Positions 1 to 11,589 of a stretch of 64,000 nucleotides of DNA are shown piece after piece. Position 1 is the stretch's first letter; every line of letters starts with the position of its first letter. Source of the DNA: Bubalus kerabau. Taxonomy: Eukaryota; Chordata; Mammalia; Artiodactyla; Bovidae. The stretch lies in contig NC_073627.1 of assembly GCF_029407905.1 (NCBI RefSeq), positions 154,013,697 through 154,077,696 on the forward strand. Direction: 5' to 3'. The translations under genes and the position numbers were made by a program. The notes under the pieces were generated by a model, which did no database searches, had not been told where the DNA came from, and saw only the letters and a list, made by a program, of their open reading frames with translations.

Positions 1-110
1 AAAAAGGAAAAGGGGCTGGGGGTTTCTGGTGGAGAGTAAGGTGGGTTATGGAACATGACTAGGAAATACATGGTAAACAGAGGATGTTTAGTAAGATTTA
101 TAGAACAGAT

Positions 111-420
111 TTTTTTAAGTAATTAATTTTTGGCTGTACTGGGTTTTCACTGATGCACCTGGACTTTCTCTAGTTGCCGTGATGGGGGCTACTCTGTAGT
201 TGGGGTATGCAAGCTTCTCACTGCAGTGCCTTCTCTCGTGCAGCACAGGCTCTAGAGCTCCTGGGCTTTAGTAGTTGCGTAGCATGGGCTACAGAGCACA
301 CGCTCAGTAGTTGTGGTGCATGGGCTTAGTTGCCCCCTGGCATCTGCCCAGACCACAGATGAAACCCACGTCCCCTGCATTGGCAGGTGGATTCTTAACC
401 ACTAGGCCCCAAGGAAGTCC
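111..420 (-). repeat. CHR-type tRNA-derived SINE, minus orientation
   Basis: Reading the + strand, the segment opens with a T-rich stretch (the A-rich tail of a minus element). It runs through repeated 'cagtagttg' style blocks and ends with the tRNA-like part (ATTCTTAACCACT, then a GGAAGTCCC end). This order is typical of cetartiodactyl CHR SINEs. Target-site duplications are not clear. Confidence 0.85.
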
Positions 421-469
421 CATAATGCAGGAATTCTGTGTGTTCTCCACCTATAGAAAAGAAAAGAAA

Positions 470-576
470 GAAAGTGAAGTCGTGTCTGACTCTTTGCGAC
501 CCCATGGACTGTAGCCTACTAGGCTCCTCTGTCCATGGAATTTTCCAGGCAAGAGTACTGGAGTGGGTTGCCATCT
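470..576 (-). repeat. Bov-tA/Bov-A SINE fragment, minus
   Basis: Contains the diagnostic antisense blocks GACTCTTTGCGACCCCATGG and GGCAAGAGTACTGGAGTGGG of the Bov-A monomer. It is truncated before the tRNA part. Confidence 0.9.
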
Positions 577-2994
577 ATAAGAGTTGTTAAAAGTTGTCTT
601 CCTTTTCCTGGTACTGGAGTGGGAGACATCTTTACAAATGGAAATTTCCTTTATAAATATATGTTTCCTTTGTAAAATAAAAACTTTACTTTTAGGTCTT
701 TTCTTATGTCTGTTGTTCCTCAATTACCTTCAGCTCAAAGTAATCCTTATTTTAAAGAGATATTTTATTGGAGCATATTCTAGCCTCCTTCAGGTCAATT
801 GAATTTTTAATTGTCTAACTCTTGCCTTTTTCTCTTATTAAATTATCAGTCTCAATTTTTAGTATTGTTACATATTAAGAATTAATTCTTTACCTGTGAT
901 TTTTTTCCAACTGCAAAATTTTTTCCTATTTTATATATCTTTTAATTTTCCTTAGAATTTTTCTCTCTTTTTTATGCAGTTCTTTTCTTAATGCCTTAAT
1001 GTTTTTTATTACCTATAGATTTTAAGATATAGCCCCCAAATTATTAATAATTCACTCTAGTGTTTTTTTTTTTTAAAGCCCTTAGAGAAGCCCTTCATTT
1101 TTTACTTTTAGATCTCAATCTGTTTGGAATTTAATCTGACACATATTGAGAGAAATAAATACAACTTTCTCTTTTTTCTCATGTTTTTGCCTTCGTTTTT
1201 GAAGAGTAAGTTCATGGGGTGTAGGCTTCTAGGTTGGCATTTGTTTTCCTTCAGCCCTGTGAAGATATCCCACTCTCTTTTGGCTTTTGTCATACCAAAG
1301 AACTTGGCTCTAGTCTAGCTTTTGTTCCTTTGAAGATAATCTGTCTTATTTTTTTTTGCCTAGTTGTTTTAACAGTTTTTTTTTTCTTGTCTGGCTTCCT
1401 GGAACTCCATTTTATTCATTAAGGTAGATTTTTCTTTTATTTGTCTTGCTCCTAATTCACTGGCACTCTTAATATATGAATTCATATCCTTCAGTGTTTT
1501 GGAAATACCCAGCCATATCTCTTGAAATATTGTCTCTGCCTGTTCCTTCTTTCCTTTCTTCTGATACTCTGATCAAATTTATGTTAGACCTAATCACTGT
1601 TTTTTCCTTCTCTTTGTGTTGTATTTTGGATAATTCTTCAGATCTATTTTCCAGTTTATTTATACTTTGTTTTTGCTATGTTCAGTCAGTCTGCTGCCAA
1701 ATGTATGTCGTTTTTCATTTTGGTTACTAAGTTTTCCCTTTCTAGAAATTCTGTTTGGTTCATTTTTAAATCTGCGATGTCACTTTTTCTAGTTTTCTGT
1801 TCCCTGAGAATATATTCAAGTTTGTCATTTGTTTACATATGGTAAATGTAGTTGCTTTAAAATATGTATCTGGTCATTCAGTTTCTGAAGTGTGCATGGG
1901 TCTTTTTACTCCCTTTGTCTCTGTTGGCTCTTGTTCTTATCTTTGTATGTGTGTGTGTCTGAATATTTTTGGCTGCTTGCTGGCCATTCCCCATGAAAAA
2001 TTACTCATAGACCCTCTAGCAGGGGTTGACTGTGTGTCTCTCACCCCCTCCCCCCACCCCAGAGATTTGCATCTGTTCTGCCATTTGTCCCAGAGCAGTG
2101 ACAGTTGGATCCCTTAGATCACATTCAGGGGCCACAAGTATCCAGGTTCTGTGATACAGAACTCCACGGTGGCAGGGAGCTTCTCTCTCTTTTCCCCCCT
2201 CCCTCTCTTGCTCTATTCAGCACCAATGCAGCCTTTTATGCTTATGAGTATGGAGATCTGGTTTACCTTCCCCTTAAGAGACCCCTCTGAAGTCCCACCT
2301 GTGTATTGGGTGGGTCTCCTCTGGCTTCCTTGTTCATGCTCTGAGCCCTGACTTCACTTCTGTACCCCTGTGGCCCTAGAACCTTGGAACAAGAGCCCAA
2401 ACTGTAGGGGTGCCTGTGTTCTACTCACTTCTGTGATTTTGATTCCCGTTGTTCATCTCTAAAATGGCCTGGAAGGTCATTGTTGTTCTTTTGGATGTCT
2501 AGTGCTATCTATCTTTTTTTTTTAACTTGAAACCTAACTTTCTGCATGTTTGTTTACAGAGGGAACAATAGTCTGATCCAAATAGCCTAGTTCTTAGAGC
2601 TGTAGTCAACCTGTTATATATTTTTAAATTTTTTAAATTAAATTTATAAATTTTAGAAGCATGTTACCATGCTTTCTTATGCATGTCAGTTGTTCAGAAG
2701 TTTTATATGGTTTTTGTAACTATCTTGTTTATTATGCTTACCTGTCATTTAGTATGTGTATATCTTTATGTTTTTAATGTTGAAATGTAGATACTTTGGA
2801 GATTACTTTTGTTTGATATCTGATCTTTGTTACTTTGTATGCAAAAAACACAGTTAAGATTTACTCTGTGACCTAGCATATAGCTTGTTTTCATACATGT
2901 TGCTTGTATGTTGGAAAGTAATAAACAGGGTGCAGAGTTCTTTAGGTGAAACTTGTTACTTGTATTTTATCCAATCATGTATACTGGGGAGGTG
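577..2994. other. AT-rich intronic DNA, partly old L1-like
   Basis: The stretch is very T-rich on the + strand. From about 1020 to 1960 the text resembles the far-diverged L1M class of LINE (for example AATATTGTCTCTGCC, and TTCTGTTTGGTTCATTTTTA around 1750). The identity is tentative and orientation was not fixed. No gene is supported; the open frames of 60-92 codons here have low-complexity composition. Confidence 0.4.
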
Positions 2995-3130
2995 GGGAGA
3001 CTTTTTCTATAAAGGACCAGATGGTAAAGTCATCAGGCCTTGCAGGCCTTTCGGTCTCTGTCCTGGCTGCTCATGGTGGCTGTGTCCCAGTAAGACTCAG
3101 TGTTCAGAGCAGACGGCAGTGCAGATCAGG
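2995..3130. repeat. Old DNA-transposon-like MER fragment
   Basis: The block TTTTTCTATAAAGGACCAGA with a following 'GGCCTTTCGGTCTCTG' matches the layout of a common mammal-wide non-autonomous element (TTTTCTGTAAAGGGCC type). The family name is not assigned. The 150-codon open frame that spans it is judged to be chance. Confidence 0.5.
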
Positions 3131-3319
3131 CCTCTGTCTGTGTCTAACCAGTGTTTTGTCTTCTTCATCTATTGTGTTCTGATAGGATGGATCAAAACTT
3201 CCCTTGCTTACTGTGGATTTACTCTATTCTCAGTCCATGTTTCAGAGAAATTAAATACAGTTGTGCCTCTCTTTATGTCTAGTGATTGTTCCCCCAAGAG
3301 ATTTTGTCTGTGTGCCAGC

Positions 3320-3500
3320 TGTCTTTTGCCACAATAATGCTGTGTAACAATCGGAAAGTAAGTGGCTCGAAACAATAACCATTTATTTAGGTCCTGTGCC
3401 CATGTGTGAGTGATTTAGGCTAGGTGCCTTGGGCAGGTCTGCTCCTGCAGGGGCCTCCCACATGCCTGGTAGCTGGCCCACTTATTTGGTCCAGGAGAGA
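3320..3500. repeat. Old mammal-wide repeat fragment, family unassigned
   Basis: The text 'CACAATAATGCTGTGTAACA' followed by 'AACAATAACCATTTATTTAG' matches a widespread old mammalian repeat whose copies start with 'TGCTGCATAACAAAT'-like text. Similar fragments occur around 61605. Confidence 0.5.
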
Positions 3501-6204
3501 CCCCCTGGGTTAACTAGGGTGACTAAGTCTTTCCCCTCCATCCTTCATCTTCTGTCCTCCACAGGCTGACTGGTTCCAGCATGTTCTGAGTGTAGGTGGA
3601 GACCTGCAGGTGTTGGTGAATGAAGCCCCTGCTTTCTGCACCACTGGCCAATGTAGGTCATGGGACTGCACCTGGCTGGGGTGGGTGGCCAATGGGGTAG
3701 GTGGGGAAGGTGTGGCACTTGAATCCAGAACCTCAAGACAGCAGCCAAAGTTATTTTACTTTACTTCTTTTTCTTGGACACCCCTTATCAAACATTTCTT
3801 TTACATCATTCTTGGTTTCTTGTTTGTTTGTTTTACCATTCTTGGTTTTAATCCAAAATTAATTGTTGTACTTCTTTGTTTTGAAGGAGAACCTTTCAGA
3901 AAAACTTAATTTTTTTTTAAAACAGCTTTTTTTTAGCCAGCATTTTCCTTTCCCTGAAACAGGTGCTTTTTTTAAACCTGAGATATCTCATATGTCTTGT
4001 TATCATGACAATAGGTATTAAAAATAAAAAAAATAAAACACATGAATTTAGTTTTTAGTAAGTTAGCTTACTTAAAGGAAAATCTATGATTACTATCATA
4101 AGCATTCTCGAAAAAATCATTACTAGCAAGAATCATCCTTGAAATAATGGTTTGTGCCATTGTTTTAAGTGTTTGTCAGGTTTCTTGTAACTGAAAGACT
4201 GTGTTTTAGTGAATGTTTTATCTGTGGAAACAAAGGGAGTGTGCTTATGGTCAAAGAATACACGGTAGGCAGGAGGGGGTCGATAATACAGAGAGAATAA
4301 CAGTATAGTGACCCCCGGTCTCTGATCTGAAGGAAATAGAGGGATTCTTTTAGACTGGAGAAGGAATACTTCTTCCTTCTAAGACCAGTGATGTCAATGG
4401 ATGAGAAAAGGGGCAGGAGATGGAGAAGTTGGGGGGTGAGGTATTGCATGCATGCATGTGTGTGTGACCAAGAGGGAGAGGAGATCCTTCAGAGCGTGTG
4501 TGTGACCAGAGAGAAGATGAGAGACACTTTGCTGTGCTGAGGTGGGGTAAGGGAGTACTAGCTTGTGGGCCCATTCTACGGGAGCAAGAGCTTTGGCTGC
4601 TTGCCAGGGCTTCTCTTGACCAGGGTTGTTCCCTGGCACTAGGGGCTGCACTCCAAGTACCACTCCATAGATCCTCATGATTTCTTGCAGACTGTTGTAC
4701 TGTCAAGCAGCAGAATCCCAAGAAGGTAAAATGGTGGCTTAGCCCATGGTTGAGAGTTGCCAGTTTGGTGCAATGAAAGATTAAGGGAATGGCAAGATTA
4801 AGAAGAAGTAAAATTAAGGATCTTGACAAGAATGTATCTGAAGGCTTCTGGCAGTGGGAAGGGTAGGCTGCAGAGAAGGGAAGAGCAGTGTGAGGAGGCT
4901 GAAGAATTGGGGAGGGCAGAGGAGGATTTAGGAGATTGAGATCCTGGTTTAAGTGAGGACTTGAGTGTCTTTATGTAAAAAGTCTGGGGAAGGCGGTTGG
5001 TGGCATGGTTCAGCTACTTATGGATGACTTTAAGGTTCTCACACTTTTTCCAGCTTTCTGTTTTGACATTCTGATCATATGGCTTTTGATCCATAGCCTC
5101 GTTGTCTTGTATTCTGTTAGGAACAGTGTTTTTCTTTGTTAAATAGTGTCCGTCCTATGTTTATTTACTTAGCTTCTAACTTCTTGTGCATATACTACCG
5201 TTTTTGCAAGTATTTTGCCTTTAGCTCTATGTCTTTAGTCTTACTTTTATGGTGCTACTTCCAATTCATTTGTTAGTTCTGTATTAATGTTAATTTTGTT
5301 CCCCAGTATTTTTCTAAACTCTGAAACCTCACTTTTCATTTCCAGTCTCTTAATTTATCATCACTGTTTTTGTCTTATGCATTGACTTCATGTCTTCTCT
5401 AAATCATCTAAACTTGCCCTCAGTTCTTGCACTAAGCTTTCTTAAAGACTGTGTTGTTAGCCTGTTGTGTGCTTTTGCTGTCTTCTGAAGGTGCCTTGTT
5501 TGCTCTGCTTTAAGCAGTGAGGATGCTGGTGTATTTTTCTGTTGTTAGAATGCCATGTCTTTCTCATCACCACATTTTTTTTGTTTTGTTTTTAGTTTTC
5601 TGAACTTTATTTAGAAAGAATTTTGAATTTACCCAAAAATATACAGATAAAAATACAAATACATCCACATACCTTTTCTTTATCACGTTTTTGGTTTTTT
5701 TTAATCGTCTCTATCAGGATTGTTGTTCTGTTACACAGTGAGTGAACTGCGGGTTCAGGGCTAAGTGTTGCTTGTTTTTCCTGTCTTCTCAGGGAATGAG
5801 AGCTCTGAGAGGATGAGGGGAGGCAGGCGTCACCCACCAGGGCTGGAGGCAGTCTGTTAAGAGTCCTTTCCCAGGCTCTCTCCGCCTAGCCAGGGCCGTT
5901 TCCCATGAGACACACCCTCTGTCTCCTGGGGACGGGAGCCTTGGAATCTTGGGACAACAGGTCCCTGGTGTGCATGGGCTCTGCTCTTGTCCCCCCCCCG
6001 CCAGACCCTGTGTGTATTGTTTCCAGGTTGAGATAGAAAGGATGGGAAGACCACGCATGGGCACATGTGTATGATTAGGGAACATGGCTGGGGGTCCAGG
6101 GTGACTCCTGAGATCTCATGGAGTGAGAGGGCTGTAGGTGGAGCAACTGCCAGGTTTGCATACTGACTCCTGCCTTCCTAGCCCTGACCTGGGGCCTCTG
6201 GTAT
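3501..6204. other. Intronic DNA without recognised feature
   Basis: The interval includes a moderately GC-rich part (5800-6060) and a short CATG/TG tract at about 4440-4465 (GCATGCATGCATGTGTGTGTG type). Open frames of 76-159 codons exist on the minus strand at 4350-4829 and 5789-6085. They show no recognisable domain, start context or splice logic, so I do not call them genes. Confidence 0.5.
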
Positions 6205-6297
6205 CCTTTCTATATAGAGAATAATGATAGTCCTACTTCATAAGGAGGCTGGAAGGTTTAAATGAGGTAATATTTGTAAGTCCCTTAACACCAGAGT
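6205..6297 (-). repeat. MIR SINE fragment, minus
   Basis: The text 'GAATAATGATAGTCCTACTTCATA' with 'TTTAAATGAGGTAATATTTG' matches the antisense core and 3' part of MIR. Confidence 0.7.
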
Positions 6298-6321
6298 TTG
6301 CTACTCTCAGCAGATACAGAT

Positions 6322-6530
6322 ATGTGCTCAGTTGTCCAGTCGTGTCTGACTCTTTCTGACCCCATGGACTGTAGCCCACCAGGCTCCTCTGTTCATGGAA
6401 TTTTCCAGGCAAGAATACTAGAGTGGGTTGTTATTTCCTACTTCAGGAGATATCTTCCCAATCAGGGATCGAACCCATATCTCTTAAACCTCCTGCACTG
6501 GTATACAAGTACAGGTCTATCCCTCTTTTT
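6322..6530 (-). repeat. Bov-tA SINE, near full length, minus
   Basis: Contains the antisense Bov-A monomer (GTGTCTGACTCTTTCTGACC, GGCAAGAATACTAGAGTGGG) followed by the tRNA-like half with 'ATCAGGGATCGAACCCATAT', the antisense B-box region. Substitutions are moderate. Confidence 0.9.
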
Positions 6531-6660
6531 GAAAGTTCCATTTATGTCACTTCAGTTTTATGAAAGACCTACATTAGTACCTGTTTTTACTAACCAAAAG
6601 GAATCTGAAGAGGGTTTTCACTTTTATGAAAAAGAGACAAAAACTAGGAATAGTGTTCAG

Positions 6661-7010
6661 GTGTGTTTTGCAGTAGCCGTTACAGAGGCAGTGCCTTCCT
6701 GTGGGGCAGCAGTGGCAGCGCCACGCTCCCTCCCAGCAGTCACGCTCCGCACCTCAGCATCGAGCTGCTAGAGCTTCGAACTGTGTCTGTGAGTATCTAT
6801 CTGTGCTTGATCTCGATTGATTTTAGGTGTCTGTTAGCAAGATGTGTCCTAAGGTAGCTGCTGCTTTGCTCTATGAAGCCATTTCGGCTGCAGAAGGTCT
6901 TGAAGGAACACCCTGCTTCCAGATAGTCGGTAAGCCCGCGCTCGATAGCTCATAGTTTGCGCACTTGTGTGCTTTTCCCTGCTGGGTTATGCTGATCTCG
7001 ACGGTCTTCT
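6661..7010 (+). other. CpG-dense intronic segment with splice-like borders, unidentified
   Basis: Sixteen CpG dinucleotides are counted in 350 bp, far more than in flanking intron DNA. An acceptor-like TTGATTTTAG ends at 6826 and a donor-like CGGTAAGC begins at 6929. The 103 nt between them contains an ATG (6841) and a short open frame, but 103 is not a multiple of three. The segment could be the 5' part of a relatively young DNA transposon (a Tigger/pogo-like leader is one possibility), an unrecognised LTR, or a regulatory element. No protein family is recognised. Confidence 0.35.
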
Positions 7011-9061
7011 TTTCTTTATTTTTACTTTCGCCTTTCTTTTTATTAAATCCTTATTGTTGAGGGTAGTGGTGAGATGAACATGATAATTTCTGCCTTCTTT
7101 CTCCAATTTTTTTATCAGATAAAAACCAGAATGGCAACCTCTCCATTTTGTAGGACAACCTAATGAAAAAAGAGGGCCCTGTGTCTCAGGGTTTTAACAT
7201 TTTTTCATGGGGGTGCCTTCACAGCGCTTTTTTTCCAAACAGGAAAGGGTTTGTGTAGTATTGACACAAGGTTTTGTCCATTTACCATGTTTACTCCACA
7301 TGGCTTCTGTGTTATCTGTTCAAAATCCCACTGTGCTGTGGCCATACTTGAAATCTGTTGTGTGCATTACCTGGCCTCTGCTTTTCCATGATTGTGCCAC
7401 TTCTCTCTCGTTGCTCTTTCCTTCCCCACTTCTCATTCCCTCCCTCATTGAGTTTCCAACTAATTTTTGTTGCTTTTTAAAGAGAGTAGAAGAGTTAGCT
7501 CTACACTAGCCAAATATCTTCCCTAGGAATATCTGCAGTGTACATTCATTCGTCCTCAATGCATATTATGGTTCCAATGTGTAGAGAGGTTTTTCATTTA
7601 AAATACTGACAGTATGGCTTAATTTTAGTATTTGTATCTCAAACTTAGTTTTTCACAGGAGCGCCATCGTCAGTCCATTGTTAAATAAGACATATTATCG
7701 GGTGGTCGTGACAGAACTTTCATTGTTCTTGCTGAGATGGCAGCAGTTAATCGCTATTTTGTGTGAAAGTTCCTTCAAATGTTCTCCTGGAACAGGGAGA
7801 GGGCAGGGGTTGCCTCTGGAACCTCTCGTGTGTGTGTGTGTGTGTAATCAGGACGTGCCAGAAGGAGTAAAGGGCAGTGACCAACCTGTCTCATCCTGGT
7901 CATTTGCTCATATACTCAACTGTGCATGTTGGTTGTAAAATGTGGGTAAGAGGGAAGGAGAGTCAGCCTTTAGCAAAGTAAAATTCATATATATTTTACA
8001 TCCAGTAGTGCCTTAATGTAGTTTGAAATATGAAACTTAATATATAAAAAACATGTTTATTAAAACTGTAGCTGAGGTTTCTGTTCATTTATGAAAACGC
8101 TGAGTGACTGTGAGCAAAATGAGTAACCAAGAAGTCCACAGGTGGCCATTGTATGTTGGGGGTAGTTTATCTCCCCATTTCAGAGAGAGATTTTAGTTGT
8201 TTTATAGCATATGATTGTTTTATTTTGTTTAGGGTATAGACAGAAGATTATTTTTGTACAGGCTTTCTTTCTGTTTTCCTTGTGACATGATTTTAGAGTT
8301 ATGAAAAACTGACTAGATGTTGGATGAATTTTATAAAAATAATTTGTTTCCAGTAAGTTAGAGTTGCTTCATCTTTCTTGGATATGCTCTGAATAATGAA
8401 TGGTTTATCCTGCTTTCTTAATATGAAACAGTTGCTGACTAGTTCTCTAAATAATAAAATCTTCTACTCTCATTACACAAAATGTTTTGCGATTCTCCCT
8501 ATAAGAAATAATACTAATTAGCTCATCTTTATAGTTTTGCCTACTTGAAATATCATTTTTTTTTTCATTTATTTTGCTTATTATGGTGTTTTTCTGTTCA
8601 CAGTTTAAAAAGTAGGCTATTCGATACAGGAGGTCTGGGTGAGGAGGCATGGCCCCACTGGCCCAGGCACCTTCATCTCAGGGTTTGTGCCTTGAGGTCA
8701 GTTCCACATCTTTTATGCTTCTGACCTTTTCCTTTAACATTAACCACGCCCCCCTCTCCACAAGGGGGGGAAAAAAAACAGGGTAAAGTAGAGGCAGGCC
8801 AGTATCAAGATCTTGAGCAGAGAGTGAGGAGGAAGAGCTTCCACCAGGATGGAAGGACGGCAGACGTTGCGCGTGCCTTCCGTTTTGTGGGCCTCGCATT
8901 GTAATTCCTTCTCCCCAGCACCCTTTCCCAGTGGGAATTGACCACTCTGTGGTGCTTTTGATTTGAAATTTTCTGCCGTTCTTCACTGCCTTTGATACCA
9001 GACCCAGTGGGTTAATTTTTCCTTCTGTTCCAGATATCCAGTTATGTTGTTATGCAAACTA
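7011..9061. other. Intronic DNA, one short TG microsatellite
   Basis: A GT run of about nine units lies at 7828-7845. A homopurine spot (G7A8) lies at about 8764-8778. No gene or classified repeat was recognised in the rest. Confidence 0.5.
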
Positions 9062-9245
9062 GTAGGTTGGTGCAAAAGTAATTGTGGTTTTGCATTGTTG
9101 AATTTTGCTGTTTGATATTGGAATATATTCTTAAATGTGGTTATGTTATATACCATTTTAATGCACAATTCTCACTTTATTTTTTTTGTTAATTACATTA
9201 CTTGCTGTGTATTTTGTAGTTCTTTTAGACTATGGAAGTGATGTT

Positions 9246-9485
9246 GCCCCTAGCCATCTGGTGCCAGTGGTAAAGAAACCTGCCTATGCAGGAGACATAG
9301 ACATGGTTTCGATCCCTGGGTCAGGAAGATCCCCTAGAGGAGGACATGGCAGCCCACTCCAGTATTCTTGCCTGGAAAATCCCATGGACAGAGGAACCTG
9401 GCGGACTACAGTCCATAGCATTGCAAAGAGTCAGACACTACTGAAGTGATTTAGTGTGCATTTGTGCGTGTACGCACACACACAT
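9246..9485 (+). repeat. Bov-tA SINE nested in the mariner, plus
   Basis: Full-length SINE: tRNA-like head (GTGCCAGTGGTAAAGAAACC, B-box GGTTTCGATCCCTGG), Bov-A body, and an imperfect CA-rich tail. The 14-bp flanks ATGGAAGTGATGTT (9232-9245) and ATGAAAATGACGTT (9486-9499) are the target-site duplication. They differ by three transitions. Confidence 0.93.
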
Positions 9486-10430
9486 ATGAAAATGACGTTA
9501 AACAAAAAGCAAATTCAAGCAGTTTTCTTATTGGAGTTCAAAATCAGTCGTAAAGCAGCAGAGACAACTCACAACACCAACAACACATTTGGCCCAGGAA
9601 CTGCTAATGAACATACAGTGCAGTGTTAGTTCAAGAAGTTTTGCAGAGAAGGCAAGACCCTTGAAGATGAGGAGCATAGTCGCCAGCCATCAGAAGTTGA
9701 CAACAACCAACTGAGACCATCATCGAAGCTGATCCTCTTATAACTACGTAAGAAGTTAACTAAGAACTCAATGTCGGTCATTCTACATTTGAATCAAATT
9801 GGAAACATGAAAAACCTCGATAGGTGGATGCCTTGTGAACTGACCGCAAATTAAAAAAAGCTGTCATTTTGAAGTGTCATCATCCCTTATTCTATGCAAC
9901 AGCAACAAACCATTTCTCGATCGGATTGTGACATGCGATGAAAAGTGAATTTTTAACAACAAACGGTAAAGAACAGCTCAGTGGTTGGACCAAGAAAAAG
10001 CTCCAAAACACTCTCCAAAGCCAAACTTGTACCAAATAAAGGTCATGGTCACAGTTTGGTGGATCCATCTGCTTCTCTACAGCTTTCTGAATCCTGGTGA
10101 AATCATTACATCTGAGAAGTATACTCAGCAAATCGATGAAATGCACCGAAAACTGCAACTCCTGCAACCAGCACTGGTCAACAGAAAGGGCTCAGTTCTT
10201 CTCCATGACAGAGTCCAACCATATGTCACACAACCAGTGCTTCAAAAGTTGAACAAATTGGGCTATGAAGTTTTGAAGTTTGGGAAATCTTGCTCATCTG
10301 CCACATTCACTTGACCTCTCGCCAACTTGACTACCACTTCTTCAAGCATCTCAATAACTTTTTGCAAGCAAACTGCTCCTACAACCAGCAAGAGGCAGAA
10401 AATGCTTTCCAAGAGTTCGTCAAATCATGA
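9486..10430 (+). pseudogene. Mariner transposase relic (inactive)
   Basis: Transposase-like coding text runs from about 9486 to a stop at 10428-10430. The first catalytic block reads T-C-D-E-K at 9931-9945, and the next codon is TGA (9946-9948) where the family has tryptophan. The second catalytic block keeps H-D at 10204-10209, in the longest intact piece (9985-10314). That frame stops just before the third acidic block, which lies in text altered by frameshift and stop. Mariner transposases cut and paste DNA with a DD34D triad. Here the frame is broken in several places, so the element is not autonomous. No sign of domestication is seen. Confidence 0.88.
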
Positions 10431-10689
10431 AGCATGAATTTTTTGCTATGGGAATAAACAAACTTATTTCTCGTTGGCAAAAATGTGTTGATTGTAATGG
10501 TTCCTATTTTGATTAATAAGGATGTATTTGAGCCTAGTTATCATGATTTAAAATTCATGGTCTGAAACTGCAATTATGTTTGCCTCACCATAATAACTCC
10601 TACCAGGGCCTTGCCCTAATGAAGAATAACTATGTAAGGAGCTGTGCATCTGGTCTTTTCTAGGGGGAAGTAGCTTGCCATTAGGAAAT

Positions 10690-10870
10690 CAGGTGGGCTG
10701 CAGAATCAGATATACCTAATTCACTCACACCCACTGGTGTACCTAGTGGGCATGAGCTGGTCACTTTACTTCTCTGAGCCTCTGATTTTCTCATTTGCCA
10801 AATAAGGATAGTAATAGTAGTGGCCTCAAAAAGTAATTTTTTAAATTGCGTAGTATGTAGTAAATTACTA
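10690..10870 (-). repeat. MIR SINE, minus, diverged
   Basis: 'GGTCACTTTACTTCTCTGAG' followed by 'CTCATTTGCCAAATAAGGAT' and 'AGTAATAGTAGTGGCCTC' is the antisense MIR core. Confidence 0.75.
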
Positions 10871-11589
10871 ATAATGATGCAGCTTTGCCAGAATTTTCAA
10901 ATATTTATCATGTGACCTGCTTTTGATAAGAAAAAATTAAAAGTATTCAGATCTTCATGTTCACTCCATTGTTTAGTCATTTAGTCAAATATTTATACAT
11001 ATTGTTTCTTTAATCAACAAGTACACAACAACTGTGCTGTACTTGTTTGGAAATTTTGGATATTGAGAATCTTAAACCATTTCTTAGATCCCCTCTCCCA
11101 TTTAAGGAAAATATTAGGGTCCAGTTTTTATGATATACAATCAGAGTGTCCAAGCTTTTTGCTGATCAGTTAAATTGGTGCATTCTATAGAAAGGCCAGA
11201 TATGTGCGTGTCACTTTCTCTGCTGCTTGTAGTTGGTAAAGACTGTATTTGTAATGGGATGCGCTTTCCAAAGGAACATCTTCTATTTTGTACTTTTCCT
11301 ACTTTTCCCCCCTCTATTATTTTTTTCAAGATAATGGTTAACATGTTCTGTTCATGTCCTCCTTGATTTTGAAATAAATGAAAGGTGGTTTTAAAGTTTT
11401 GGGAAACAGTCTGAATGTGCTCTGGAAAAACTTGTTTTTGGTTAAAGGAAAGATGGGGAGAAGAAAAGATGACCTTTACAGCATGTGTTGCTTAATCAGT
11501 CTTAGACCGTGTGGTAAGCAGCCTCTAAATGCTCATGCTGTGTGCAGCTTCTCTGTTTGTGAAGCCTGGGGCTATAAACTCTGTTCTGT
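10871..11589. other. Intronic DNA without recognised feature
   Basis: AT-rich, with only short open frames that lack recognisable domains. Confidence 0.5.

Larger units (their letters stand above)
9062..10594 (+). mobile_element. Decayed mariner-family DNA transposon with a nested SINE
   Basis: The left end reads AGGTTGGTGCAAAAGTAATT. The right end carries its inverted counterpart (GCAATTATGTTTGCCTCACC, about 10569-10590), so both terminal inverted repeats are present and flank a transposase relic. The left terminal text is of the Hsmar1/MADE1 type known in mammals. A Bov-tA SINE (9246-9485) lies inside. Without it the element is about 1.3 kb, the expected size of a full mariner. The right inverted repeat has diverged more than the left. 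The 'TA' target duplication is plausible at both borders but cannot be fixed to the base. Confidence 0.9.

Noticed and set aside
2885..3337. 150-codon plus frame in the AUH intron
   Set aside because: Overlaps an old repeat, has no recognisable domain and lies in an intron of the same strand.
4350..4829. 159-codon minus frame
   Set aside because: No similarity to a known family that I recognise, low-complexity serine/leucine content; conservation data would be required.
6827..6929. A further AUH exon at the CpG-dense patch
   Set aside because: 103 nt would break the frame, and the short translation does not resemble AUH or any crotonase.
9246..9330. tRNA gene candidates from B-box-like GGTTCGATCCC blocks in several places
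   Set aside because: These are tRNA-derived heads of Bov-tA and CHR SINEs. No cloverleaf with intact anticodon arm is seen.
9985..10314. Possible host gene of 109 codons
   Set aside because: It is a piece of mariner transposase. Upstream stop and lost third acidic block show a dead transposon, with no domestication sign.
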